Assembly: GCA_017999075.1 (NCBI GenBank) | Contig: JAGOBX010000063.1 | Span: 1 to 11,704 of the forward strand | Source: Candidatus Babelota bacterium | GTDB taxonomy: Bacteria > JAGOBX01 | Direction: 5' to 3' | Length of the DNA: 11,704 bases | Shown: positions 6,701 through 11,704 of the stretch, one piece after another | How the letters are laid out: each line of letters starts with the position of its first letter | How positions within the stretch are numbered: position 1 is the first letter of the stretch | The notes under the pieces: model-generated | Databases searched by the model: none | The model's input: only the letters and a program-made list of their open reading frames with translations | What the model was told of the DNA's origin: nothing | Made by a program: the position numbers and the translations under genes

Positions 6701-9481
6701 ACTATCATCAGGATATTTTAAAATATATTGAGTTTCAACAGAACCGTCAACAAATACCGTTAAAGTATCCCCTGGCCATGAATTCAAAGTAGTTCCTGAA
6801 ATAATAATGTTCTGATTGTAAGTATCATAATTAGTTTGAGGAAATAAAATCAAAACATCCGGTGCCGATGTAGTATTAAAAAAGCCTGCTGTATGTGTTT
6901 CTCCGTTTGTTGTATTGCTCGATTCCCAGTTTAAACTTGTATAATCAAAATAATTCGGATTTTTCCGTTCAATACTCATATTGGTTCCAATTAACGGATA
7001 AGAAAATTGTTCTACAATTTCTCCTTTAAAATTAAATAAAGCTATAGTATTGCCCGTTGGAAGCATTGACAATATTTGAGATGAACCTGAAATTAAAGTT
7101 ATAGGCGTGTCTCCGTAATTCCATATTGAATTTTCTTTAATAACCGCAAATTCATTCGGTCCAATGTATAAATCACCTATAACAGGAATTAGTTTTATTT
7201 TATCCCATTCACTATTGTAAACCCCAAGCTGCCATCCCGTAATATTCACAGTATCTGTTCCTCTGTTAAAAATTTCTACCCATTCATCGCCTGATTCCAA
7301 ATAATATCCTGCAGGAATATCAGGCACATCATACATTACTTCAGTTATAACAATATTAGTGTCTGCGCCTTTATAAGAATTTATAGTAGTATTAGTTTCT
7401 CCGGGTGTTGAGGATAAATGTTCATTTGATGCCTGCCAGCTTTCCTCTTCTGCAGGGTCAGAATACAATGTTATCAGTTCGGCAGAATGACCTTTTGTTG
7501 AGACATCAGGATAAGTGAACAATTGAATTGTATCATTAGAACTTGACAAAAGTCCTAAAATCTGCGGAGTAATATTCAAATCAAGGGCTACTACAGCATC
7601 TATCAAAATATTCGGCGTATCCCCATACATTGCATACCAATTTTCAGCATATGGACATATTACCGCGTATTGTCCAGGTTTAATAATTTTAGAATCAGAA
7701 CCATTTATATTATTATAAACATTCAATAAATTCCTGTATGCATTACCATCAATAATTTTCCAGTCTGTCAAATCAACATCTTCTATGCCGTTATTATAAA
7801 CTTCAATCCAATCATATTCAGAATCGGAGGAGTTATTATCATATAAAATTTCCGTTATCATAACCGTGGAATTCCCTGTAAGTTGAAGGCGATGCGGTCC
7901 TGAAGTATCACACAAAGATTCATTTCCCTGAGTATCAACAGCAACTACTGCGAACCAGTAACTCACTCCTGAAACCAACGAATCTCCAACATTTGATGAA
8001 GTTAAAATTGTATTGGTTTGATTAATATCTTTTATCTGGGCTTCCGGATAAAGCCATGGATCTTCGTCAGTATATCCATCAGCATCGTCATCATTATCAA
8101 TTCCATTTCCTGAATTGTTTGATGCAAACCTGTCTATATTTCCAATAGGATCTTCGTCAAAAAAACCGTCACCGTCATCGTCAATTTTATCTCCTAAATT
8201 AAAATTTGAATTTATCGGATGCGAATCAATAAAAATATAGTATCTTGAAAAATCTGATACGTCTGAAAGCGGTTTTGTCCATGTAAGAGAAAATGATGAC
8301 AAATCTGCCTCAACTGTCAAATTTCCGGGTTGGCCTGGTGGAGCATTGTCATAATTATCCGGAAAACCGTTATTCTCAGGATCAAGTCCGTTCATTATAT
8401 GATGAAAATGAGACATATATCTTCTGGCAGCACGAAAATCATGAAGAATAATATGAACTTCGTCATTCTGAGTTGATTTCAACATAGCCTGGTTTGAAAA
8501 ATTAGCAGAACCTGCAGCCACAATATCCATATCAATAACAAATATCTTGCTATGCTGATCATTCATTGGAGATTCAATTCTGCAGGTATGATCGTTCATT
8601 AACGCAGTTTGCACAGGTCCTGCAGAATATGCGCCTTTAGCTCCTATTTTAAAAGCTCTCGTATTCAATAATATTGAATCTTTAAGTTTATTTCCGGCAT
8701 TTGATTGAGGGTCAGAAGAACTGCTCCCCCATGCATTGGCCATATAAATAATCGATTCTTTGGCGTTTTCAACAAGATATCTCAATCTTCCGATAATACT
8801 CGCAGCTCCTGCTTCCATTCCATTATTATTATCGTCAGGAGAAAATCTTAATTCAACTGTATCCCCATAAGGAGAATAATGATAGATATTGCCTGTTGTG
8901 GTTTGAGAATGAAAAAAACCATTGTATTCATCAGTCTGTTCTTTTTCGATTTTTTTCAATAAATCGGGAAATTCCTGATTCCAGAGAATTAACGAATTAT
9001 TATGTTCATAATTCCAACCATTGCGGTTGTGATTTGCTGAAGAAATTATAACTCCTTTGTTAGCCACATAACATATCTTTGAATGTGTTAAATAGCTTTT
9101 CTCGCTTCCATTTATTTCAATAAAAGGAGACGCAATCGAATTTATATGATTCCATTTTTCAGCGTCATAATTCTTATCGCCGATTATACGCAGAGGAGCT
9201 GTTCTGCCGCCTATTGACGCAAGCCGGTTAAGACCTATAGAATTACTTCCATCAATCCAATTTATAGTTCCGACATTTTCTTCATCCCAGGCCATACTCT
9301 GTAAATATACAGTATCGCCGCTGCTTGCTTGATTGATAAAGTATGCATGCCATTTTTCAAAATTTGAATATGAATCCTGATGGTTTGCTCTTGAGAACTG
9401 AGCCCACCACCAGGGCATCGAATAAATACTAAAGCAGAAAAAGTAACATACTAAAAAAATTATTAAAAAAAAATTACGCAC
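3698..9481 (-). CDS. Giant secreted PLD / lamin-tail / Ig-like repeat / dockerin protein
   Basis: This is a 1927-residue exported multidomain protein. The N-terminal hydrophobic segment (about 4-20, no lipobox) reads as a Sec signal, followed by the Trp-rich MPWWWAQFS. In order come: a phospholipase D-like domain (about 30-365) with two HKD motifs, the first degenerate; an FN3-like domain (about 381-537) with an Asp-rich insert; two lamin-tail domains (about 538-698 and 708-866); ten Ig-like repeats of about 91 residues (875-1796); a carboxypeptidase-regulatory-like domain (about 1797-1876); and a dockerin-like pair of calcium loops (1878-1927). The start is GTG at 9481: an in-frame TGA lies at 9494-9496, and the next Met (residue 22) would remove the signal peptide. 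It lies 59 bases downstream of argG, possibly in the same transcript. PLD domains cut or transfer phosphodiesters in phospholipids or nucleic acids; the substrate here is unknown. I infer a cell-surface or extracellular hydrolase presented on a long stalk and docked by its C-terminus. No named homologue is recognised. Confidence 0.9.
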   Translation of the reverse strand: MRNFFLIIFLVCYFFCFSIYSMPWWWAQFSRANHQDSYSNFEKWHAYFINQASSGDTVYLQSMAWDEENVGTINWIDGSNSIGLNRLASIGGRTAPLRIIGDKNYDAEKWNHINSIASPFIEINGSEKSYLTHSKICYVANKGVIISSANHNRNGWNYEHNNSLILWNQEFPDLLKKIEKEQTDEYNGFFHSQTTTGNIYHYSPYGDTVELRFSPDDNNNGMEAGAASIIGRLRYLVENAKESIIYMANAWGSSSSDPQSNAGNKLKDSILLNTRAFKIGAKGAYSAGPVQTALMNDHTCRIESPMNDQHSKIFVIDMDIVAAGSANFSNQAMLKSTQNDEVHIILHDFRAARRYMSHFHHIMNGLDPENNGFPDNYDNAPPGQPGNLTVEADLSSFSLTWTKPLSDVSDFSRYYIFIDSHPINSNFNLGDKIDDDGDGFFDEDPIGNIDRFASNNSGNGIDNDDDADGYTDEDPWLYPEAQIKDINQTNTILTSSNVGDSLVSGVSYWFAVVAVDTQGNESLCDTSGPHRLQLTGNSTVMITEILYDNNSSDSEYDWIEVYNNGIEDVDLTDWKIIDGNAYRNLLNVYNNINGSDSKIIKPGQYAVICPYAENWYAMYGDTPNILIDAVVALDLNITPQILGLLSSSNDTIQLFTYPDVSTKGHSAELITLYSDPAEEESWQASNEHLSSTPGETNTTINSYKGADTNIVITEVMYDVPDIPAGYYLESGDEWVEIFNRGTDTVNITGWQLGVYNSEWDKIKLIPVIGDLYIGPNEFAVIKENSIWNYGDTPITLISGSSQILSMLPTGNTIALFNFKGEIVEQFSYPLIGTNMSIERKNPNYFDYTSLNWESSNTTNGETHTAGFFNTTSAPDVLILFPQTNYDTYNQNIIISGTTLNSWPGDTLTVFVDGSVETQYILKYPDDSFNLSVNVSGISSAVSVYLFEHPAIIGSQSRISSETIYVNYFEPLNISLDMIFTQYDSVIYPLYFDIRTFGTEEGDTLIILNDNGETVSCDTIILSSLNEQYYDTIVLSDYGDTVRVFVYDKFSRMDSDFITVHYYPVPLVKILMPENDADTYITNITVSGTTLGTDRGGTVTIFMNSIEQSVYIIQALDGNFSGTVSLSGSFKDTITVRLEDRFGRFGYDTVYINYFPQQLLNITSPSDNFETNVQSIIISGTSIFSFQGDTILLFVNELLQNTIFITESDSQWSGTVSLNNQGDSIIARLTDRFGRNVYDTIILNYYGNVSIGITEPWMEYDSIARFVNVAGTTYNARPGDTVNIFINGIFQSNYNIVSLNGDWIGTSMITGINDSMTAEITSKWSGLNSDTIIVNYFSDIFFSITYPVNNFDTNINNFVLTGTTFGVNGPDKVELFINGDYTARQDVYYIWEKNETWVLNANVNNTGESFAVKLTDQFDRIKWDSITVNFYGVSDIVILEPNNNIDTISPSINISGTTVNTFSGDTIELFINNTYQKNIIVQSNNFLWNDTINVSENVNYIISKLTNKFGDELYDTVVINYFSLPDIQITYPADDFIDTLIQIIEIRGTTSGSGIYDTVTLYVNNVANTEIVLTVRNGNFSGTVFLVNQADSLYAVLTDKFGRMDTDVITVRYLPDISVSITYPENHYDTFNRTIIIKGTTLGMTENDTLWIYVNGAFQDSITIYQNSGNWQGTACLTGICDTVSAVLYLKSGLTCSDYIIAGYYGYPDIFILYPALSNQFYDTTSKIVEISGTVSNMKTSDSINIYINDVLFDSIALTNNAWNCTVPLNIENETITIKIKDVFDRIDYDTIFLTPGIIVSGIVELEGKINFSEAAVNILNDTEFYSSFTDTDGRFYIRILYPDTFNIVITKSLYLPYEFQIRIDSSVSISDSLYLSAGDFFRDGQLNILDAALIKKFFGQVKMELDINGDGIIGAAEKELLKKNILK
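3701..3853 (-). other. C-terminal dockerin-like module
   Basis: Two calcium-loop/helix repeats close the giant protein. The first is DFFRDGQLNILD (1879-1890) followed by AALIKKFFG. The second is DINGDGIIGAAE (1906-1917) followed by KELLKK. They match the dockerin type I pattern DxNxDGxxNxxD, except Phe at loop position 3 in the first copy. Dockerins bind cohesin modules and anchor proteins in complexes or on the surface. No cohesin is visible in this window. Confidence 0.8.
4094..6859 (-). repeat. Ten tandem Ig-like repeats (about 91 residues, 273 bp each)
   Basis: The repeats start near residues 875, 969, 1065, 1157, 1247, 1338, 1433, 1524, 1614 and 1707 of the giant protein and end near 1796. 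Each follows one pattern: xIxITYPxNxxDT at the start, an ISGTT core, GDTVxxFxN, a W/F-x-GTV strand, then (D/T)(K/R)FGRxxxDTIxxNYF at the end. Repeat 2 is the most diverged (DIRTFGT in place of SGTT) and repeat 1 has an altered ending. They look like bacterial Ig-like beta-sandwiches that form a stalk between the catalytic end and the dockerin. Confidence 0.85.
6884..7870 (-). other. Two tandem lamin-tail (LTD) domains
   Basis: Residues about 538-698 begin VMITEILYDN and include DWIEVYNNG, then LTDWKI and KPGQYAVI. Residues about 708-866 begin NIVITEVMYD and include EWVEIFNRG, then ITGWQL and GPNEFAVI. Both repeat the bacterial LTD pattern: xITEVxYD, the WIE(V/I)YN motif, a zWzL strand, and a Gly/Pro turn before yAVI. 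Bacterial LTD domains are known on secreted hydrolases, including PLD-type enzymes, which agrees with the N-terminal domain here. Confidence 0.85.
8057..8191 (-). other. Asp-rich calcium-binding-like insert inside an FN3-like domain
   Basis: Residues 431-475 of the giant protein contain two Asp-rich stretches, DDDGDGFFDEDP (434-445) and DNDDDADGYTDEDP (462-475). They resemble thrombospondin type 3-like calcium loops seen in secreted bacterial proteins. They interrupt an FN3-like domain. Its first strands (GQPGNLTVEADLSSFSLTW, from about 383) precede the insert. Its final strands (SGVSYWFAVVAVDTQGNES, 504-522) follow it. Calcium binding is inferred from composition only. Confidence 0.65.
8387..9394 (-). 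other. Phospholipase D-like catalytic domain with two HKD motifs
   Basis: This region covers residues about 30-365 of the giant protein. Motif 1 (9032-9085) reads HSKICYVA with H133 and K135, then SSAN ending at N150. Motif 2 (8501-8554) reads HSKIFVID with H310, K312 and D317, then GSANF including N327. The spacing from His to Asn is 17 residues in both, so they are true duplicates. Motif 2 is canonical; in motif 1 the Asp position is Ala140 and the Gly-Ser is Ser-Ser. In the PLD superfamily the two histidines act as nucleophile and general acid, and both are kept, so activity is possible. Confidence 0.85.
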
Positions 9482-9540
9482 TTTATGGTTACTTCATATT
9501 AACTTAGCAAACCTTTAATTTACCAGTTCAAACTAATTAA

Positions 9541-10758
9541 TTATTTTACTTTATGCACTCCAGCGCAAATTTTTACAGGAAGACCGTAAAGTCTTAGAAA
9601 TCCTGTGGCGTCGGAATGAGAATATTCAAGGCTTTTTCCAAAAGTTGCTATATCCCCGCGGAATAATGAATATTTCGAAGTTATTGAAGCAGGTCTTATA
9701 GTGCCTTTATATAATTTAATTTTTACTTTTCCAGTAACAAACTTCTGAGTTGAATTCACAAATGCGTCAAAAGCTTCTTTCAATGGAGTAAACCATTGCC
9801 CGTTGTATACCATTTCTCCATATTTTAACGCTATAATTTGTTTATAATGCATAGTTTCCTTGTCAATAGTTATTGATTCAAGTTTCCTGTGAGCATAATA
9901 CAAAATCGCGCCGCCAGGTGTTTCATATACTCCACGTGATTTCATTCCCACAAGCCTGTTTTCAACCATATCAACCTGACCTACTGCATTTCTTGCCCCA
10001 ATATTATTTAGAGTTTCAATAATTTTTGCAGGCGATAATTTTTTGCCATTTACCTTTACAGGTGTTCCCTGTTCAAATTCGATTTCAACATATTCAACTT
10101 TATTTGGCGCTTTTTCAGGAGTTACGCTTATTTTAAACAAATCAGCTGGAGTTTCATTCGCCGGATCTTCAAGGCAACCGCCTTCATGGCTCAAATGCCA
10201 TAAATTTCCATCTTCAGAATATATTTTCTTTTTAGTTTGAGTTAAAGGTATATTATGTTTTTTAGCATAATCAATACAAATTTCACGGGAAACAAGATTC
10301 CAATCAGGATCACGCCATGGCGCAATAACTTTAAGCTTCGGATTTAATGCATAATACGTCAACTCAAACCTAACCTGATCATTACCTTTCCCTGTAGCTC
10401 CGTGAGATACAGAATCAGCCTTTTCTTTTTCAGCAACTTCAACCTGTTTTTTAGCTATCAAAGGCCGCGCAAAAGAAGTCCCCAACAAATATTCGTTTTC
10501 ATAAACTGCACCTGCTCGCAAAGTAGGAAAAATATATTCAGAAGCAAATTCTTCCCGCAAATCAAACATATAAACTTTTTTTGCTCCGCTTGAAATTGCT
10601 TTTTTCTTTATAAACTGCATATCTTCATTTTGTCCCAAATCAGCTATGCATGCTATAACTTCACAATCATATTTTTCAATAAGCCACGGAACAATTACAG
10701 AAGTATCCAATCCGCCGCTATATGCAAGAACTATTTTTTTTGTTTTATTTTCAGACAT
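9541..10758 (-). CDS. argG: Argininosuccinate synthase
   Basis: ArgG joins citrulline and aspartate with ATP to form argininosuccinate, the penultimate step of arginine synthesis, in the cytoplasm as a tetramer. The 405-residue length is normal. The N-terminal PP-loop [10 protein letters not shown] (11-20) binds [17 protein letters not shown] (90-103) and [14 protein letters not shown] (119-132) are the second family signature region, which binds aspartate and citrulline. [15 protein letters not shown] and [19 protein letters not shown] follow as conserved core and C-terminal segments. The ATG at 10758 is supported by a strong Shine-Dalgarno sequence (TAAGGAG, 10776-10770, minus strand) 11 bases upstream. 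It lies 63 bases downstream of rpe and 59 bases upstream of the giant gene, all on one strand, so it may be in the middle of an operon. argH is not in the window. The sequence appears complete and active. Confidence 0.97.
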   Translation of the reverse strand: MSENKTKKIVLAYSGGLDTSVIVPWLIEKYDCEVIACIADLGQNEDMQFIKKKAISSGAKKVYMFDLREEFASEYIFPTLRAGAVYENEYLLGTSFARPLIAKKQVEVAEKEKADSVSHGATGKGNDQVRFELTYYALNPKLKVIAPWRDPDWNLVSREICIDYAKKHNIPLTQTKKKIYSEDGNLWHLSHEGGCLEDPANETPADLFKISVTPEKAPNKVEYVEIEFEQGTPVKVNGKKLSPAKIIETLNNIGARNAVGQVDMVENRLVGMKSRGVYETPGGAILYYAHRKLESITIDKETMHYKQIIALKYGEMVYNGQWFTPLKEAFDAFVNSTQKFVTGKVKIKLYKGTIRPASITSKYSLFRGDIATFGKSLEYSHSDATGFLRLYGLPVKICAGVHKVK

Positions 10759-10769
10759 ATAATATCAGT

Positions 10770-10776
10770 CTCCTTA
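10770..10776 (-). promoter_or_regulatory. Strong ribosome binding site of argG
   Basis: TAAGGAG on the minus strand ends 11 bases before the ATG at 10758. It is the only clear Shine-Dalgarno sequence in the window; the other genes have A/T-rich leaders without one. It fixes the argG start and suggests argG is translated more strongly than its neighbours. Confidence 0.75.
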
Positions 10777-10821
10777 AAATTTAAATTTTGTAATAATAAA
10801 TTATAATAAATTCATTTTATA

Positions 10822-11490
10822 TTACTTGTTTTTTAATTTCAACATTTCCTTAATTGCTTCATTCTTATTTTTTGAATTGAATACTGCACTTCCTGCAACT
10901 AATATTTCAGTTCCGGCATCAATAATCTGTTTTGCATTATAAATATTTACTCCGCCGTCTATTTCTATTAAATACTTATAATTTTTCTGAATTTTTTTTT
11001 CTTTTAAATATTCAATTTTTTTAAGAGTTTCACAAATAAATTTCTGCCCGCCAAATCCCGGAAATACAGACATTATCAAAATCAAATCAGCTTTATCAAG
11101 AACTGAATCAAGCAAATGAACATCAGTATCAGGATTGATTGATATTCCCGCAATTTTCCCTGTTTTTTTGATTTTTTGAATTATGAGTGTGGGATTGATA
11201 TTAACTTCTCTGTGGAAAGTTATAATATCAGACCCTGCCGCTGCAAAAGGTTCAACATAATTCTCTGGATTGGTTATCATTAAATGTGTATCGAATATCA
11301 AATCAGGAAATTTTGGTCTTAATGATTCTATCACAGGTATTCCAATTGATATATTAGGAACAAAATGTCCATCCATAACGTCTATGTGAAGATATTTAAT
11401 ATTTTTTTTTATTTCTTCAATTTCATTTCCGAGATTAGTAAAATCAGCGGATAAAATTGAAGGAGCAATTTCTAAAATTTCATTATTCAT
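10822..11490 (-). CDS. rpe: Ribulose-phosphate 3-epimerase
   Basis: Rpe interconverts D-ribulose 5-phosphate and D-xylulose 5-phosphate in the pentose phosphate pathway (cytoplasmic TIM barrel). From the ATG at 11490 the protein is 222 residues, the normal length. It shows APSILSADF (9-17), HIDVMDGHFVPN with H35 and D37, FDTHLMI with H69, GISINPDTD (115-123), PGFGGQKF (144-151), IEIDGGV with D178, and the phosphate-binding LVAGSAVF (197-204). The metal-binding and catalytic His/Asp residues are all present. The frame is open 16 codons further upstream to a TTG, but that part is Lys/Tyr-rich and not family-like, and a -10 element lies within it. The Asn or Glu usual before PGFGG is Phe143 here. 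It is the first gene of a possible rpe-argG-giant gene transcript. Confidence 0.95.
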   Translation of the reverse strand: MNNEILEIAPSILSADFTNLGNEIEEIKKNIKYLHIDVMDGHFVPNISIGIPVIESLRPKFPDLIFDTHLMITNPENYVEPFAAAGSDIITFHREVNINPTLIIQKIKKTGKIAGISINPDTDVHLLDSVLDKADLILIMSVFPGFGGQKFICETLKKIEYLKEKKIQKNYKYLIEIDGGVNIYNAKQIIDAGTEILVAGSAVFNSKNKNEAIKEMLKLKNK

Positions 11491-11529
11491 ATTTTTTTTC
11501 TGCAAATAATATTTATATTTTTCAATTGT

Positions 11530-11535
11530 ATTATA
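11530..11535 (-). promoter_or_regulatory. Likely -10 element for rpe
   Basis: A perfect TATAAT on the minus strand (11535-11530) would start transcription about 33 bases before the rpe ATG at 11490. No good -35 hexamer sits at 16-18 bases; TTGAAA lies too close. If used, it rules out the upstream TTG start and would drive rpe and perhaps argG and the giant gene. Confidence 0.4.
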
Positions 11536-11591
11536 CAAAAATCAAAATTTCAAGTTTTTTTGTCATAATTTCATAATGAAAAATTATATGT

Positions 11592-11619
11592 TTGACAATA
11601 ATATTATTGAATATATAAT
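11592..11619 (+). promoter_or_regulatory. Full-consensus sigma-70 promoter pointing out of the window
   Basis: TTGACA (11592-11597) is followed after 16 bases by TATAAT (11614-11619) on the plus strand. Both hexamers match the consensus exactly. The start site would be near 11626, and no plus-strand gene begins before the window ends at 11704, so it should serve a gene or RNA lying just to the right, divergent from rpe. The 11491-11704 region holds no coding sequence that I can see. Confidence 0.55.
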
Positions 11620-11704
11620 TTACTCCATAAAATAAATATTGTAATCCAAATTTTAAAACTTTTATAATTTAAACAAAAAAAATTTAAATTCTTAAAGTAT
11701 AACA

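Noticed and set aside
4094-6859. CRISPR or non-coding tandem repeat
   Set aside because: The periodicity is in the protein sequence at about 91 residues within one intact frame; the DNA copies are too diverged and there are no short direct repeats with spacers.
9428-9481. Lipoprotein signal on the giant protein (Cys12 or Cys16)
   Set aside because: Neither Cys is preceded by a proper lipobox (Val or Phe at the -1 position), so a plain Sec signal fits better.
10043-10240. Open plus-strand frame of 65 codons
   Set aside because: It lies wholly inside argG on the opposite strand, its product resembles no protein, and argG is clearly real.
10402-10593. Open plus-strand frame of 63 codons
   Set aside because: It also lies inside argG on the opposite strand, with no start signal and no recognisable product.
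10776-10789. Palindrome AAAATTTAAATTTT upstream of argG
   Set aside because: It is made only of A and T, such palindromes are expected by chance here, and it overlaps the start of the Shine-Dalgarno sequence without further structure.
11491-11538. N-terminal extension of Rpe from a TTG start
   Set aside because: The extra 16 residues are not family-like, the ATG at 11490 gives the normal length, and a TATAAT lies inside the extension.

Overview
The window is very A+T-rich bacterial DNA. The organism looks Gram-negative or at least lipoprotein-bearing, and it exports large modular proteins. It carries ordinary housekeeping genes (argG, rpe, ruvA, the start of pyrG) around one giant secreted protein. 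No IS element, phage gene, CRISPR array, tRNA or rRNA was seen. The phylum cannot be fixed from sequence alone. RuvA has an enlarged domain I loop that, from memory, resembles RuvA of the Planctomycetes/PVC group. The giant protein ends in a dockerin-like module rather than a Bacteroidetes type IX sorting domain. The visible start of CTP synthase carries an SGIGKG signature rather than the common bacterial SSLGKG. I read this as an uncultured, low-GC anaerobe-like lineage outside the well-studied phyla; that is inference.

Layout from left to right. Positions 1-1727 (minus) are one uninterrupted reading frame that runs off the left edge: a GT39-like polytopic membrane glycosyltransferase followed, without a stop codon, by the N-terminus of CTP synthase. 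At 1782-2804 (minus) lies a lipoprotein substrate-binding protein of the ABC_sub_bind family. A 204-base divergent intergenic region containing a 12-bp inverted repeat separates it from ruvA (3009-3686, plus). RuvA converges, 11 bases apart, on a GTG-started gene of 1927 codons (3698-9481, minus). Its product has a signal peptide, a phospholipase D-like domain, an FN3-like domain carrying an Asp-rich insert, two lamin-tail domains, ten ~91-residue Ig-like repeats, a carboxypeptidase-regulatory-like domain and a C-terminal dockerin. Upstream of it on the same strand lie argG (9541-10758) and rpe (10822-11490), with gaps of 59 and 63 bases, so rpe-argG-giant gene may be one transcript. The last 214 bases hold a -10 element for rpe and, on the plus strand, a full-consensus sigma-70 promoter that reads out of the window.

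The genes do not form an obvious single pathway: arginine biosynthesis, pentose phosphate cycling, Holliday-junction processing, CTP synthesis, membrane glycosyl transfer and a secreted hydrolase sit side by side. The items most worth a second look are the GT39/CTP synthase in-frame junction, the PLD-lamin tail-Ig repeat-dockerin protein with one degenerate HKD motif, and the unusual stand-alone RuvA.
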